Shown: positions 10,201-20,548, numbered from the stretch's first letter. The stretch is DNA of 52,184 bases from an uncultured Myxococcales bacterium (GCA_903936705.1 CAIZWN010000067.1:1-52184), one strand, 5' to 3'. Notes: generated by a model not told the origin, from the sequence alone. Made by a program: numbers and translations.

Positions 10201-11389
10201 TGCCGTGCGGGTCAACCGAGGTCGGAAGAATCGCGTGGTGGTCGGTTACCTTGGAATCATCTACAAATCGCGCCGTCAGCGGCCGTGTGCCTGTGCCTGC
10301 GGCAACGGCGTCGCCGTAGTACTTCGCGACAACGTCGGTCACCGATTTCACGCGGGCGGCGACGTCCTTCGACAGGTGGCGCGAGTCGGTACGCGGGTAA
10401 GTGATCAGCTTGTGCTTCTCGTACAGCGCCTGGGCCGCCGCCAGCGTGTCGATAGCTGGCAGCCCGTACAGCCGGTTGGCGTGGCGCTGCAGTTCGGTCA
10501 GGTCGTACAGCAGGGGAGGTGCCTGGTTCCGGTCGGCTCCAGAGAGCGAGACGACCTCGCCGGAACCACCTAGGACGCGCAACCTGATGGCGGTCGCTTC
10601 GGCCGGGTCTGCCGGCAGTCGCGACGCATTCCGGGCCTCGCCCTCGGAGGTTGCCCGTGCCGGGTCGAACCAGGTTGCCTGGTACCCGTCGGTTCCTTCG
10701 CCGAAGGTCGCGACAACCTCGTGGTATACATCTGGAACGAAGTCGCGTATCGCCTTTTCGCGCTCGACCAGCATGGCCAGTGTCGGGGTCTGGACGCGCC
10801 CGACCGACAGCAGTTTCCTGCTGCCACCAGGTTCGGTCTGCTGGCCAAACCTGAGGCTGTAGGCTCGCGACAGGTTCATGCCCACCAGCCAATCGGCCCT
10901 TCCTCGGGCCTCGGCCGCCCGCCCAAGCGCGTCGTAGTCCGATCCCGGCCGCAGTCCGGCGAATCCCTCGCGTATGGCCTCGGGTGTCAGTGAACTGATC
11001 CACAGTCGTTGCACAGGCCTGTTGCACCCAGCCATCCTGGCTATGTATCTGAAGATCAGTTCGCCCTCGCGTCCTGCGTCGGTGGCGCACACGACATGAT
11101 CGACATCCGGGGCGGACAAGTGGCGGGCAACGGTATCAAAATGGTCCTTCGTGGCGGCCAGGGCGTGCAGCAGGAATTCCTTCGGCAGCATCGGAAGGCG
11201 GTCGAACCTCCAGGGCTTCCAGTCGGGGTTCATCGCTGCAGGCTCGGCTATGCCCACCAGGTGGCCGATGGCCCAGGTGACCACGTAGCCGTTCCCGGAC
11301 AAACCTGCATCAACCCTCCTGGTGGCCCCAAGGATAGCTGCGATGTCCCGTGCTACCGATGGCTTTTCGGCGACGACTACGATTGACAC
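7232..11389 (-). CDS. DNA topoisomerase III - RecQ helicase fusion
   Basis: One 1385-residue chain holds two enzymes. Residues ~1-635 are type IA topoisomerase (TopB-like): AEKPSVARDIA and ATDAGREGELIF of the Toprim domain, active-site Tyr331 in LITYPRTDSRHLS, and GLGTPATRAATIE in the C-terminal part. A Lys/Pro-rich insert lies at ~468-500. Residues ~650-705 are a Ser/Thr/Ala linker. Residues ~706-1385 are RecQ: Walker A MPTGRGKSLCYQ (Lys751), VDEAHCISHWGHDFRP, TATAT, QEIGRAGRDG, a zinc site C-x16-C-x2-C-x2-C at 1144-1167, winged helix, and a C-terminal HRDC domain. I chose the GTG at 11389 (GGGAGG five bases upstream) over a longer frame from 11437 because Toprim starts there. Expected role: decatenation and resolution of recombination intermediates. 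Confidence 0.95.
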   Translation of the reverse strand: MSIVVVAEKPSVARDIAAILGATRRVDAGLSGNGYVVTWAIGHLVGIAEPAAMNPDWKPWRFDRLPMLPKEFLLHALAATKDHFDTVARHLSAPDVDHVVCATDAGREGELIFRYIARMAGCNRPVQRLWISSLTPEAIREGFAGLRPGSDYDALGRAAEARGRADWLVGMNLSRAYSLRFGQQTEPGGSRKLLSVGRVQTPTLAMLVEREKAIRDFVPDVYHEVVATFGEGTDGYQATWFDPARATSEGEARNASRLPADPAEATAIRLRVLGGSGEVVSLSGADRNQAPPLLYDLTELQRHANRLYGLPAIDTLAAAQALYEKHKLITYPRTDSRHLSKDVAARVKSVTDVVAKYYGDAVAAGTGTRPLTARFVDDSKVTDHHAILPTSVDPHGKSMSIDEERVYDLICRRLLMAWHKDYKTRVTTVVTRVVTEGATDHFRASGTVVTQVGWKVLDVGGARTEKTDGKKKPKKPKAVTPTDAGADADDKGDEAGSSRLPDGLAEGQVRPVTNVEALRKETTPPKRFTDASLLTAMETAGKTLDDRELEEAMSERGLGTPATRAATIETLISRGYVERKGKSMRATDDGIWLIEVVHEKVKSPAMTGEWELRLKRMEKGEGTLEAFMEGIERYVSEVVGAVKSLGRDGGTAYRSGTAQSEAGTTSGVSSSSGPRETTAGQASSIPKATDGSSRAATAAATMPFTPAKPSLTRMLHERFGFDSFREGQEEVCDAVTAGKDALVVMPTGRGKSLCYQLPGLARGGTTLVVSPLIALMEDQVGKLKSRGIRAERIHSGRTREDSRTACFDYLNGRLDFLFIAPERLSVQGFPEMLAKRRPTLVAVDEAHCISHWGHDFRPDYRLLKDRLPLLMPTPVIALTATATLRVQDDICAQLNVPTALRFARGFRRDDLSLEMAERLPSRRMDEVERVLADPARRPAIVYAPTRKAAQDAATRLSERYKSAAYHAGLDPATRSRVQDSFLGGDLDVIVATIAFGMGVDKPDVRTVFHLALPGSMEAYYQEIGRAGRDGQGARAILLYGWGDRRVHEGFFERDYPPTATLKSVRDMVPNGGMSRELLVRTCGLEPEVAENAIAKLWIHGGVTVDADDAVQRGATGWEGSYESIRGHREAQIDQVLDLARSGACRMAMLVRHFGDKSGGACGKCDTCAPADCSVRRFRAATDDERAAMNGVLGELRHRDGLATGTLHRNLFPDGRIERSDFERLISAMQQARILTLSEDAMEREGKTVTFRRAHLAKTAGRLDSIQDIEVPIEVRPEGPADRVRTGRKAATTTRRPKVEAAVKPTAAPILDEADTSLLDRLKKWRLSTARQESVPAFRILTDKALRAIIAARPRTAVELYGLPGIGGKFVERHGKAVLSIVEESS

Positions 11390-11419
11390 GATGGCCTCCC
11401 GCGGCGCGAGTTTAGTCGT

Positions 11420-11428
11420 TGGTAGAAT
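11420..11428 (+). promoter_or_regulatory. Candidate extended -10 promoter for the flavoprotein gene
   Basis: TGGTAGAAT has the TG-n-TANAAT form of an extended -10 element. It lies in the 105-bp gap between the divergent topoisomerase-RecQ gene and the flavoprotein gene, about 67 bases before the ATG at 11495. No good -35 is visible. The same nonamer occurs upstream of secA. Confidence 0.35.
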
Positions 11429-11494
11429 CGTCCGCAACGCCCGAGCGTTTCATACGGCTTGCGGAGGAACTCCGATTCTGTTAGTCGGTGCGGC

Positions 11495-12721
11495 ATGCTT
11501 GATGTGATCGTCATCGGTGGCGGGGCGGCTGGACTGACGGCGGCGATCCGGTCTGCGTCGCTTGGCGCGCACACGCTTTTGCTGGAGCGCGGGCCTCGTG
11601 CAGGGCGCAAGCTGCTGTTGACCGGTGGGGGCCGTTGCAACCTTGCTCTTGACCGCGACGCGGCAGCGTTTGTCCGGGATTGCGGCCCGCAGGCTCGGTT
11701 TCTGCACAACGCGATCGGGCGGTTCGATTGTGCTGCGACCAGGGCATGGTTCGGCGAACTGGGCCTTGCAACCATCAGGGAGCCTGACGGGCGTTGTTTT
11801 CCAGCTTCGGGGCGAGCGCTGGACGTCTTGCGCGTGCTGGAATCCGGACTGGCCCGGACCCGAGTCCAGGTCGCGTACGAGGTTCGTGTCACGCGGATCA
11901 GCCGGGTCGGGGCTTCTTTTCAGGTGCAGGCCGGGACTACCAGTCACGAGGCGCGTTCGGTCATTCTGGCGACCGGAGGGCTTTCATATCCGGATACAGG
12001 CTCCAGCGGCGACGGCTATGGCATCGCGGCGGCGCTTTCGCACCGGGTGGTTGGGCAGGTGCCAGGCGAGGTGCCACTTGTCGCAGGCCCTGCCTGGATC
12101 CGTGAACTTTCTGGCCTGGGACTCGAGGACGTTGTCGCCCGTTTCGTCCAGGGGAAGCGGTCAGTCGAGGTGCGAGGGGCGCTGCTGTTCACGCACTTCG
12201 GGGTATCCGGGCCGGCGGTGCTTGACGGCAGCCGTCTTGTTGCCCGCTGGTTCGGCGGGGGGCCGGTTGCGCTGATGCTGGATCTTGTGCCTGACATCTC
12301 CCTGGAGGAACTGGACAGGGACCTGGAATTGTCTGCCGCGTCAGGCGAGCGTCGGTCTGTCCGAACCATGCTGCGACACCATCTTCCGGAGCGCCTTGCG
12401 AACGGGATTGTTGCAAACGTGTTGTCGGGAGGCGATGCAAGAGTCGCCGGCTTGCCGGCCCGTTCACGCCGGGAGCTTGCGATGTCGCTGAAGGGGCTGG
12501 CTCTGACAGTCACCGGAACCAGGGGATTCGCCGAGGCGGTCGTGACGATCGGGGGCGTTGATACATCCCAGGTTCATCCGGTCACGCTTGAATCGCGTCT
12601 GGTGCCGGGCCTGCACTTTGCCGGGGAACTTCTGGATGTGGATGGCCCGCGTGGCGGTTACAACCTGCAGATCGCATGGAGCACCGGCTTCGCTGCCGGT
12701 ACGCATGCGGCGGGGAAGTGA
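11495..12721 (+). CDS. HI0933/YhiN-type FAD-dependent oxidoreductase
   Basis: The 408-residue protein starts with a Rossmann FAD-binding motif, DVIVIGGGAAGLTAA. It continues with LLLERGPRAGRKLLLTGGGRCNL, which is diagnostic of the HI0933 family (PF03486). ATGGLSYPDTGSSGDGY lies mid-protein, LLFTHFGVSGPAVLD follows, and FAGELLDVDGPRGGYNLQIAWSTG ends the domain. Members are cytosolic flavoproteins whose physiological substrate is not established. An in-frame TTG at 11459 would add 12 residues, but the Rossmann strand starts immediately after the ATG at 11495. Its length is normal, and it is divergent from the topoisomerase-RecQ gene. Confidence 0.88.
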   Translation: MLDVIVIGGGAAGLTAAIRSASLGAHTLLLERGPRAGRKLLLTGGGRCNLALDRDAAAFVRDCGPQARFLHNAIGRFDCAATRAWFGELGLATIREPDGRCFPASGRALDVLRVLESGLARTRVQVAYEVRVTRISRVGASFQVQAGTTSHEARSVILATGGLSYPDTGSSGDGYGIAAALSHRVVGQVPGEVPLVAGPAWIRELSGLGLEDVVARFVQGKRSVEVRGALLFTHFGVSGPAVLDGSRLVARWFGGGPVALMLDLVPDISLEELDRDLELSAASGERRSVRTMLRHHLPERLANGIVANVLSGGDARVAGLPARSRRELAMSLKGLALTVTGTRGFAEAVVTIGGVDTSQVHPVTLESRLVPGLHFAGELLDVDGPRGGYNLQIAWSTGFAAGTHAAGK

Positions 12722-12804
12722 CTGGCTGCCTGGCTTGGAGCGATAAGACCGTAGACAATGCTTCCTGGCGTGGCCGTCCGAATGCATCAAGTGATATCAA
12801 GAAA

Positions 12805-13359
12805 TCACGGTTGAATCTCAATCATCTGGGCCAGTTCGCTGGAGATTCTGTATTCGAGGTACAAACTCGTGCCGGTGCCGGCGTAGGTGCGCGCCCTGGC
12901 GAACCACCAGCGTCGGCTGAGGTCGCGAATCCACGGCCCTCCTTGCGGGTTGTTCCCGGGGTCGGCTGCAGTAGGCGACCAGCCAATTGTCACGTACTGG
13001 AAGTAGGTATCTTCCGATTGGGGCGTGATCCCGAGGGCGCAATATCCACTGTTGGCGCTGGTCGGGGCGGCGCAGTTCCAGACACCGTCTGAATTCCAGG
13101 GCGACGGCGGGTAGTTGAATGTTGCAGGCATCCACCCGTCTGCCGAGTCTGCCGTGCTTACGTACCTGGAGTAAGTCATGAAGTACGTTTCCTGCTTCAT
13201 CTTGATGTCCATCAGGAAGGCGACTCCCTCGGCGTTGTGGGCCCTCCTCATGTAGGACCTGTAGGAGGTGATAGCGACCGTCGACAGCACCGCCAGAATG
13301 GCGACGACAGCCATCAGTTCCATCAAGCTGAAGCCGCGTGTCCTGTGATTGGGCAGCAT
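12805..13359 (-). CDS. Type IV pilin-like protein
   Basis: The 184-residue protein carries a class III prepilin leader. Nine residues end in Gly9, followed by FSLMELMAVVAILAVLSTVAI, so the mature protein starts with Phe and has the required Glu at position +5. The hydrophobic helix is followed by a soluble region with paired cysteines (WNC and GYC). The length fits a major or minor pilin. No pilus-assembly gene is nearby, so whether it builds type IV pili, a pseudopilus or a sensor cannot be told. A Shine-Dalgarno GGAG precedes the ATG, and a plausible promoter lies directly upstream. Confidence 0.8.
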   Translation of the reverse strand: MLPNHRTRGFSLMELMAVVAILAVLSTVAITSYRSYMRRAHNAEGVAFLMDIKMKQETYFMTYSRYVSTADSADGWMPATFNYPPSPWNSDGVWNCAAPTSANSGYCALGITPQSEDTYFQYVTIGWSPTAADPGNNPQGGPWIRDLSRRWWFARARTYAGTGTSLYLEYRISSELAQMIEIQP

Positions 13360-13385
13360 TGGATAGCTCCGAGGATTCCATACGT

Positions 13386-13415
13386 AGGATAGCGGTGCAC
13401 GAAGGCTGCGGTCAA
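13386..13415 (-). promoter_or_regulatory. Candidate sigma70-type promoter of the pilin-like gene
   Basis: On the minus strand, TTGACC (13410-13415) and TATCCT (13386-13391) are separated by 18 bases. They sit about 27 bases upstream of the pilin ATG. Two direct repeats lie immediately upstream of the -35, where an activator would bind. Confidence 0.45.
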
Positions 13416-13421
13416 ATTACC

Positions 13422-13448
13422 CAGGTTACAGGTTGCGCAGGTTACAGG
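13422..13448. repeat. Two 11-bp direct repeats upstream of the pilin-like gene
   Basis: CAGGTTACAGG occurs at 13422-13432 and again at 13438-13448 (period 16 bases). The second copy overlaps the stop codon region of the upstream protease ORF. Their position just upstream of the candidate pilin -35 suggests a transcription-factor site; this is inference. Confidence 0.6.
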
Positions 13449-15271
13449 CATTTCCAGGCGTTTCGAGGAAAGGTCTTCGATGCCGGAGGCGGCTGGCTGG
13501 CCAGGACGTGGATCGTGCGGCGGTTGCGGGCCTCGTCGGTCTCGTCGGCAGTCTGGATGGACAGTGCGTCCTCGCCGAAACCTTGCCAGCAGGCCCGTAC
13601 CTTCATGCCGTGTGCCTGGAACCATGAGGCGATTGCCAGGGCGCGCCTGGACGACAAATCCTGGTTGTAGTCCCGGCTGCCGACCGTGTCGGTATATCCG
13701 GCGACGTACAACTTCGCCTTCAGTTCATTGCCAAACTTCAGCAGCGCGGCGTGGATGCCATCCAGCGTGCGTGCCAGTTTCGGCTCCTCGGCGGCCATGA
13801 TGTCGGACTTGGCAGAATCGAAATTGACCTCTTCGTGCGGGACTTCCACGAAGAAGGGGGCCATCTCGACACCGTTGAAAAAGCCGTCGGGGTCGGTGGC
13901 AGTCAGACGCAGCAGGGTGATCGCCCCGCGATTGGTCGGGAAGCGCACAGTAATCGGGGTTCCCGCTGCGGCCTGCCGATCCTCGGTAGCATCGGTCAGG
14001 ACGCGCCCTTCCTCGCCCAGTACCGTCATGGTCACCTTCGCCACAGGCTCGGAAGCCGTGAAAGTGATGCGGCCATCGGCCAGGTCAACGGTGTCCTTCG
14101 TCACGTCAATCTTCATCGGGCGCGCCACTACAACCGGGATCTCGTAGGCCTCGGGTTCCTTCATCGACTTCGACGAAACCTCCAGCGTGATTGTCATTCG
14201 CCCGGGATCGTCGGGCAGTGGAATGATCTTCGATTGCCCCATCTTCATCAGGCCCACGGCGACTGTTTTAGCGCGTCCGTCTGGAAGGCGCAGCGTGACC
14301 GTGACGCCCTGCAGTGGACGCAGCGCCTTGATTGTAGCGGTCGGCTTGTCGCTTCCCATAAGGACGCGGCTGTTGGTGGCCAGGTCGATGGCCGCCTCCT
14401 GGGCCCCGGCCGGAATCGAAATCAGCAGCAGTGCCACCAGCATCAGCGGGGCAGCACGACGCCGCCGGGCCGCAATTGCCAGCCCAGCCAGGCCCAGCAG
14501 CGCGGGTAAAAGCGCTGCGCTCGACGTCCTGCCACCAGCCTGGCAGCCACCACCACCGTTCTCGCCCAGGCCCTCGTCAGGGTTCACCTCGGCGTACTTC
14601 TGGCTGTAGAGGGTGCAAAGACCATTGGTGTCGTCGGTCGCAAGGATGCGCTTTGAAGTTTCGCCTGGGGGCGCAGTAGAGAACATCGTGGAATCGCGCA
14701 CGTCGCTGTGGTCCAGTGCCATCACGTGTCCCAGTTCGTGGGTCAGCGTATTTGCGAGGTCAATTCCATGGCCCCCGGCCTGGTCCAGGATGTCGAACGT
14801 GTATGCGGATTCGCTCATTTTCAGTTTCATTTCAAGGGCGTACGACCTGATTTGACCGGTCCCCGGGTCGTAGAACAGCGTCGTAAGGGCCAGGACGTTA
14901 CCGCCACCGTTGCCGTATTCAGGCGGCTTGTCGGAATTCCAGGCGTCGATATCCTGGAACACGATGACGTTGCCCCCGACCTCGTTGCCATTGACCTTGC
15001 GTATCGGGACTATGCCGGCCACCACGCCCAGTTCGTCCAAGGGAGGCTGGCTGCAGGGCACAGCGTTCCATGTCGCGATCGAACTGCGAATTGCTGCCAG
15101 CGTGTCTTCTTCTGGAAGATTCGAGCACAAAGCCTTGTCGATGTTCGCTGGAATCCCTTCCAGGTACCACCTCAGGGGAAGGCCGCTCTTGGTCTCGTAG
15201 AACTTGTAGCCTGTGTGCGAGAAACCCACGACCGCCACCAGCAGCAGAGCGAGGCGTTGCGATGTGATCAT
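13442..15271 (-). CDS. Matrixin-like metalloprotease fused to an OmpA-like protein
   Basis: The 609-residue ORF looks like two proteins end to end. Residues 1-20 are a signal peptide. Residues ~30-225 are a matrixin-type zincin with HELGHVMALDH (zinc His178, His182, His188; Glu179) and a Met-turn DSTMF at 193-197. Cys243 starts GCQAGG, a hydrophobic stretch (252-268) and RRRR, the architecture of a MYXO-CTERM C-terminal sorting tail. The frame then runs straight into LMLVALLLISIPAGAQ (275-290), a typical N-terminal signal peptide. After it come beta-sandwich-like repeats and, at ~490-590, an OmpA peptidoglycan-binding domain (VAGYTDTVGSRDYN, LSSRRALA). Its start overlaps the upstream gene by ATGA. 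Either a natural gene fusion or a lost stop/assembly error would explain this. Confidence 0.85.
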   Translation of the reverse strand: MITSQRLALLLVAVVGFSHTGYKFYETKSGLPLRWYLEGIPANIDKALCSNLPEEDTLAAIRSSIATWNAVPCSQPPLDELGVVAGIVPIRKVNGNEVGGNVIVFQDIDAWNSDKPPEYGNGGGNVLALTTLFYDPGTGQIRSYALEMKLKMSESAYTFDILDQAGGHGIDLANTLTHELGHVMALDHSDVRDSTMFSTAPPGETSKRILATDDTNGLCTLYSQKYAEVNPDEGLGENGGGGCQAGGRTSSAALLPALLGLAGLAIAARRRRAAPLMLVALLLISIPAGAQEAAIDLATNSRVLMGSDKPTATIKALRPLQGVTVTLRLPDGRAKTVAVGLMKMGQSKIIPLPDDPGRMTITLEVSSKSMKEPEAYEIPVVVARPMKIDVTKDTVDLADGRITFTASEPVAKVTMTVLGEEGRVLTDATEDRQAAAGTPITVRFPTNRGAITLLRLTATDPDGFFNGVEMAPFFVEVPHEEVNFDSAKSDIMAAEEPKLARTLDGIHAALLKFGNELKAKLYVAGYTDTVGSRDYNQDLSSRRALAIASWFQAHGMKVRACWQGFGEDALSIQTADETDEARNRRTIHVLASQPPPASKTFPRNAWKCL

Positions 15272-15855
15272 CGTCCCACCTCGACGTCCGGTTGAACCGC
15301 AGTGGGAACAAACGCCTTTATGGCCTGTCGCAGCGTGTCCAGGTCGTCAGGGATCGGTACCGCATCCCAGCCTGTCAGGACCAGTCCGTCCATGTGTCTG
15401 GTCAAGATCGGCTGTCCGGAAGAACGCGTCACGTGGAAGACACCCTGTGAAAGGCCGACGACAAAGGTTCTTGCCAGTGGCGAGTGCGCCCCCGGGCGCT
15501 GAAGGAACAGGACCACCTCGTCGCCCGCCAGCAGTTGAGGGCTGCCAGGGACGCGCTGGCCGCGATCTCCGATTTCACCCCCCAGCGTTGTCACGACGAG
15601 GGTGTCGCTGCCGGCCTCTCCCACCAGCAACTCGTCAATATGAACCACCGTGTCGGTAAAAATGCGGCCGGTCTCGCCGACCCGGCACGATCCCGAAGCT
15701 ACGATGCCGCGGATCACCAGGTCCGAGGCAGCGACCAGTGCCGGCAGTTCCATGCGCAAAACCGTGGCGGCATTGGCTGTTGACCCGGCGCCATGCAGCA
15801 TGCAGGCGCCTGCGATCAGCGCGAAAAGGGTCTTCAGGTACCGGTTTGCGCGCAT
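15268..15855 (-). CDS. Secreted protein of unknown function, coupled to the protease
   Basis: A 195-residue product follows from the ATG at 15855; the open frame extends 100 codons further upstream but lacks coding character there. Residues 1-29 form a signal peptide (LKTLFALIAGACMLHGAG, cleavage after STANA). The mature part has the pattern LVAASDLVIRGIV...IFTDTVVHIDELLVG...VTTLGGEIGDRGQRVPGSPQLLAGDEVVLFLQ, probably an all-beta fold. I know such proteins as uncharacterised neighbours of matrixin genes but cannot name a function. The stop overlaps the protease start by four bases, which implies joint export or regulation of the protease. Confidence 0.7.
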   Translation of the reverse strand: MRANRYLKTLFALIAGACMLHGAGSTANAATVLRMELPALVAASDLVIRGIVASGSCRVGETGRIFTDTVVHIDELLVGEAGSDTLVVTTLGGEIGDRGQRVPGSPQLLAGDEVVLFLQRPGAHSPLARTFVVGLSQGVFHVTRSSGQPILTRHMDGLVLTGWDAVPIPDDLDTLRQAIKAFVPTAVQPDVEVGR

Positions 15856-15959
15856 TGCGACCCCGTGTTCAACCGGGGGAATGATACAGACCCGGCCTTG
15901 CAAGTGAAAGATCCGGCGCGGGCGACGCCAGCCATCAAGGTTCAATAATTGGCGGCAAT

Positions 15960-16919
15960 CTACGCAACGTCGAACGGGAACGCAATGACGTCCCGGATCG
16001 TCGATGCGCCCAGCAGCAGCATCGCCACGCGGTCGAAACCCAGCGCCACACCGGCGCAAGGTGGCAAACCGTCGCGCAGCATCGAAACGTAGCGGTCGTC
16101 GATGGGGTAGGCGGGCAGACCCAGGCGCTGGCGCTCGCGCAGGTCGGTCTCGCACCTGGCAAGGTACTCGTCAGCATCCGGAAGTTCGGTAAACCCGTTT
16201 GCCAGTTCCAACCCGCCGGAATACAGCTCAAAGCGCTCGGCCACCCTGGGGTCGCCGGGCTTGACGCGCGCCAGTGACGCCTGGTCTACAGGGTACTCGA
16301 TCAGAAATTCCGGGGTGTTTGCGCCAATCGTCGACTCGACGCGCTCGACAAGGGCCAGGTCGCGTTCCTCGGGCGTCATGGCAAACGGATCTTCCGCCCC
16401 GGCGCGGGCAAAGGCATGTTCAAACGCAATGCGAGGGTAGGGTGGCACAAGAACCGAAGGGCCGCGCAGGCCTTCCACTGCCGGCGCGTCCTCGACGCCT
16501 ACTGCGTCGCCCATTGCCCACAGAAGTTCCTCGGCGTCGTTCATGATCGCGTCGTAGGTCTCGCCAGCCCGATACCATTCGACCATCGTGAACTCGGGAT
16601 TGTGGCGGTCTCCGAACTCGGCGGCCCTGAATGCCCGCGTGACCTGGAAGATCCGGTGAAAACCCGCAGCGACCAGGCGCTTCATGTGGAACTCGGGGCT
16701 GGTCGTCAGGTAGCGCGGCTGGTGCAGGCCGGCCCCGCGCAGCTCGAAAGCCGCAAGATGAGTTTCCACCCCGGGTGAAGCACAGGCAATTGGGGTCTCG
16801 ACCTCCAGGAATCCCTTGTCCCTGAAGAAGGCGCGTAGGGCGTCCAGCAGGCGAGCTCGCAGCGGCAGGTTACGACGCAACATGCCGTCATGCCCAGCGA
16901 AACGGACAATGTCACTCAT
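15960..16919 (-). CDS. epmA: EF-P lysine ligase (EpmA/PoxA/GenX)
   Basis: The 319-residue protein is a class II lysyl-tRNA synthetase catalytic core without the anticodon-binding domain, which is the hallmark of EpmA. It shows FLEVETPI, TTSPEFHMKRLV, motif 2 as FQVTRAFRAAEFGDRHNPEFTMVEWY, GGLELANGFTEL, and motif 3 as GVALGFDRVAMLLLGA. EpmA attaches (R)-beta-lysine to a conserved Lys of elongation factor P, which helps ribosomes through polyproline stretches. It lies 40 bases downstream of efp on the same strand, so the enzyme and its substrate are probably co-expressed. Confidence 0.94.
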   Translation of the reverse strand: MSDIVRFAGHDGMLRRNLPLRARLLDALRAFFRDKGFLEVETPIACASPGVETHLAAFELRGAGLHQPRYLTTSPEFHMKRLVAAGFHRIFQVTRAFRAAEFGDRHNPEFTMVEWYRAGETYDAIMNDAEELLWAMGDAVGVEDAPAVEGLRGPSVLVPPYPRIAFEHAFARAGAEDPFAMTPEERDLALVERVESTIGANTPEFLIEYPVDQASLARVKPGDPRVAERFELYSGGLELANGFTELPDADEYLARCETDLRERQRLGLPAYPIDDRYVSMLRDGLPPCAGVALGFDRVAMLLLGASTIRDVIAFPFDVA

Positions 16920-16959
16920 GAAGGAATTCCGCTGATGAGAAAAGGGCCAGGACGGGGCA

Positions 16960-17523
16960 TCACTTCTTCACGCGCTCGACGTACTGGCCATCGCGGGTAT
17001 CGACCTTGATCGTGTCGCCCTGGTTGATGAACAGGGGCACCAGGACCGTCGCACCCGTGCTGATTTTTGCCTGCTTGGTTGCGCCGGTGGCCGTGTCGCC
17101 CTTCTTGCCTGGCTCGGTGTATGCGATCTCGGCAACAATGAACGTCGGAAGGTCCACGTTCATGGGCGCGCCATCGTAGAAGAGGATCGTCAGTTCCATG
17201 TTCTCCATCAGGAAGTTCTCGGAACCGCCCATGGCCGCCTTGACTATCGAGATCTGTTCGAACGAGTCCTGGTCCATGAAATGGTAGGAATCGCCGTCCG
17301 TGTACAGATACTGCGCGCGGTGCTCCTCGATGTTGGCCTCGTCCAGCTTCTCGCCCGTCTTGAAGGTCCGCTCGAGCACCGAGCCGGTCTTCAGGTTCTT
17401 CAAACGGCAGCGTGTAAACGCCGATCCCTTACCGGGCTTCACGAACTGGAAGTCCACCACAATCCACGGGTAGCCATCCATCGTGACCTTCAGACCCTTG
17501 CGGATGTCCGACGTTTCGTACAT
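16960..17523 (-). CDS. efp: Translation elongation factor P
   Basis: This is a 187-residue three-domain EF-P. The N-terminal KOW-like domain shows FQFVKPGKGSAFTRCRLKNLKTG. The modified residue is Lys32 in the PGKG loop, as expected for EpmA substrates. YLYTDGDSYHFMDQDSFEQI and the C-terminal TGATVLVPLFINQGDTIKVDTRDGQYVERV complete the family pattern. It rescues ribosomes stalled at consecutive prolines. It sits between secA and epmA on the minus strand. Confidence 0.96.
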   Translation of the reverse strand: MYETSDIRKGLKVTMDGYPWIVVDFQFVKPGKGSAFTRCRLKNLKTGSVLERTFKTGEKLDEANIEEHRAQYLYTDGDSYHFMDQDSFEQISIVKAAMGGSENFLMENMELTILFYDGAPMNVDLPTFIVAEIAYTEPGKKGDTATGATKQAKISTGATVLVPLFINQGDTIKVDTRDGQYVERVKK

Positions 17524-17604
17524 TGGTGCTTCCTGCAGGAGTTCAAGCCGGCGGTCTTATTACCCGAATTCGTAGGGAAGCGCAACCTGGTCACCGGATA
17601 AAAG

Positions 17605-20469
<2,865 letters not shown>

Positions 20470-20539
20470 TCACCCTCCTGGGCCAACCGAGGCCAAATTC
20501 GGGATGATCCCTGAACCGTGGGCCTCTTCGGGCGCGCGG

Positions 20540-20548
20540 ATTCTACCA
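20540..20548 (-). promoter_or_regulatory. Candidate extended -10 promoter of secA
   Basis: Minus-strand TGGTAGAAT (TG-n-TANAAT) lies about 70 bases upstream of the secA ATG in the 207-bp gap between secA and the divergent gene at 20677. No convincing -35 is visible, as is common for extended -10 promoters. Confidence 0.35.

Noticed and set aside
7232-11389. Reverse gyrase
   Set aside because: The helicase part is a true RecQ with RecQ-type zinc site and HRDC, and it follows rather than precedes the topoisomerase domain.
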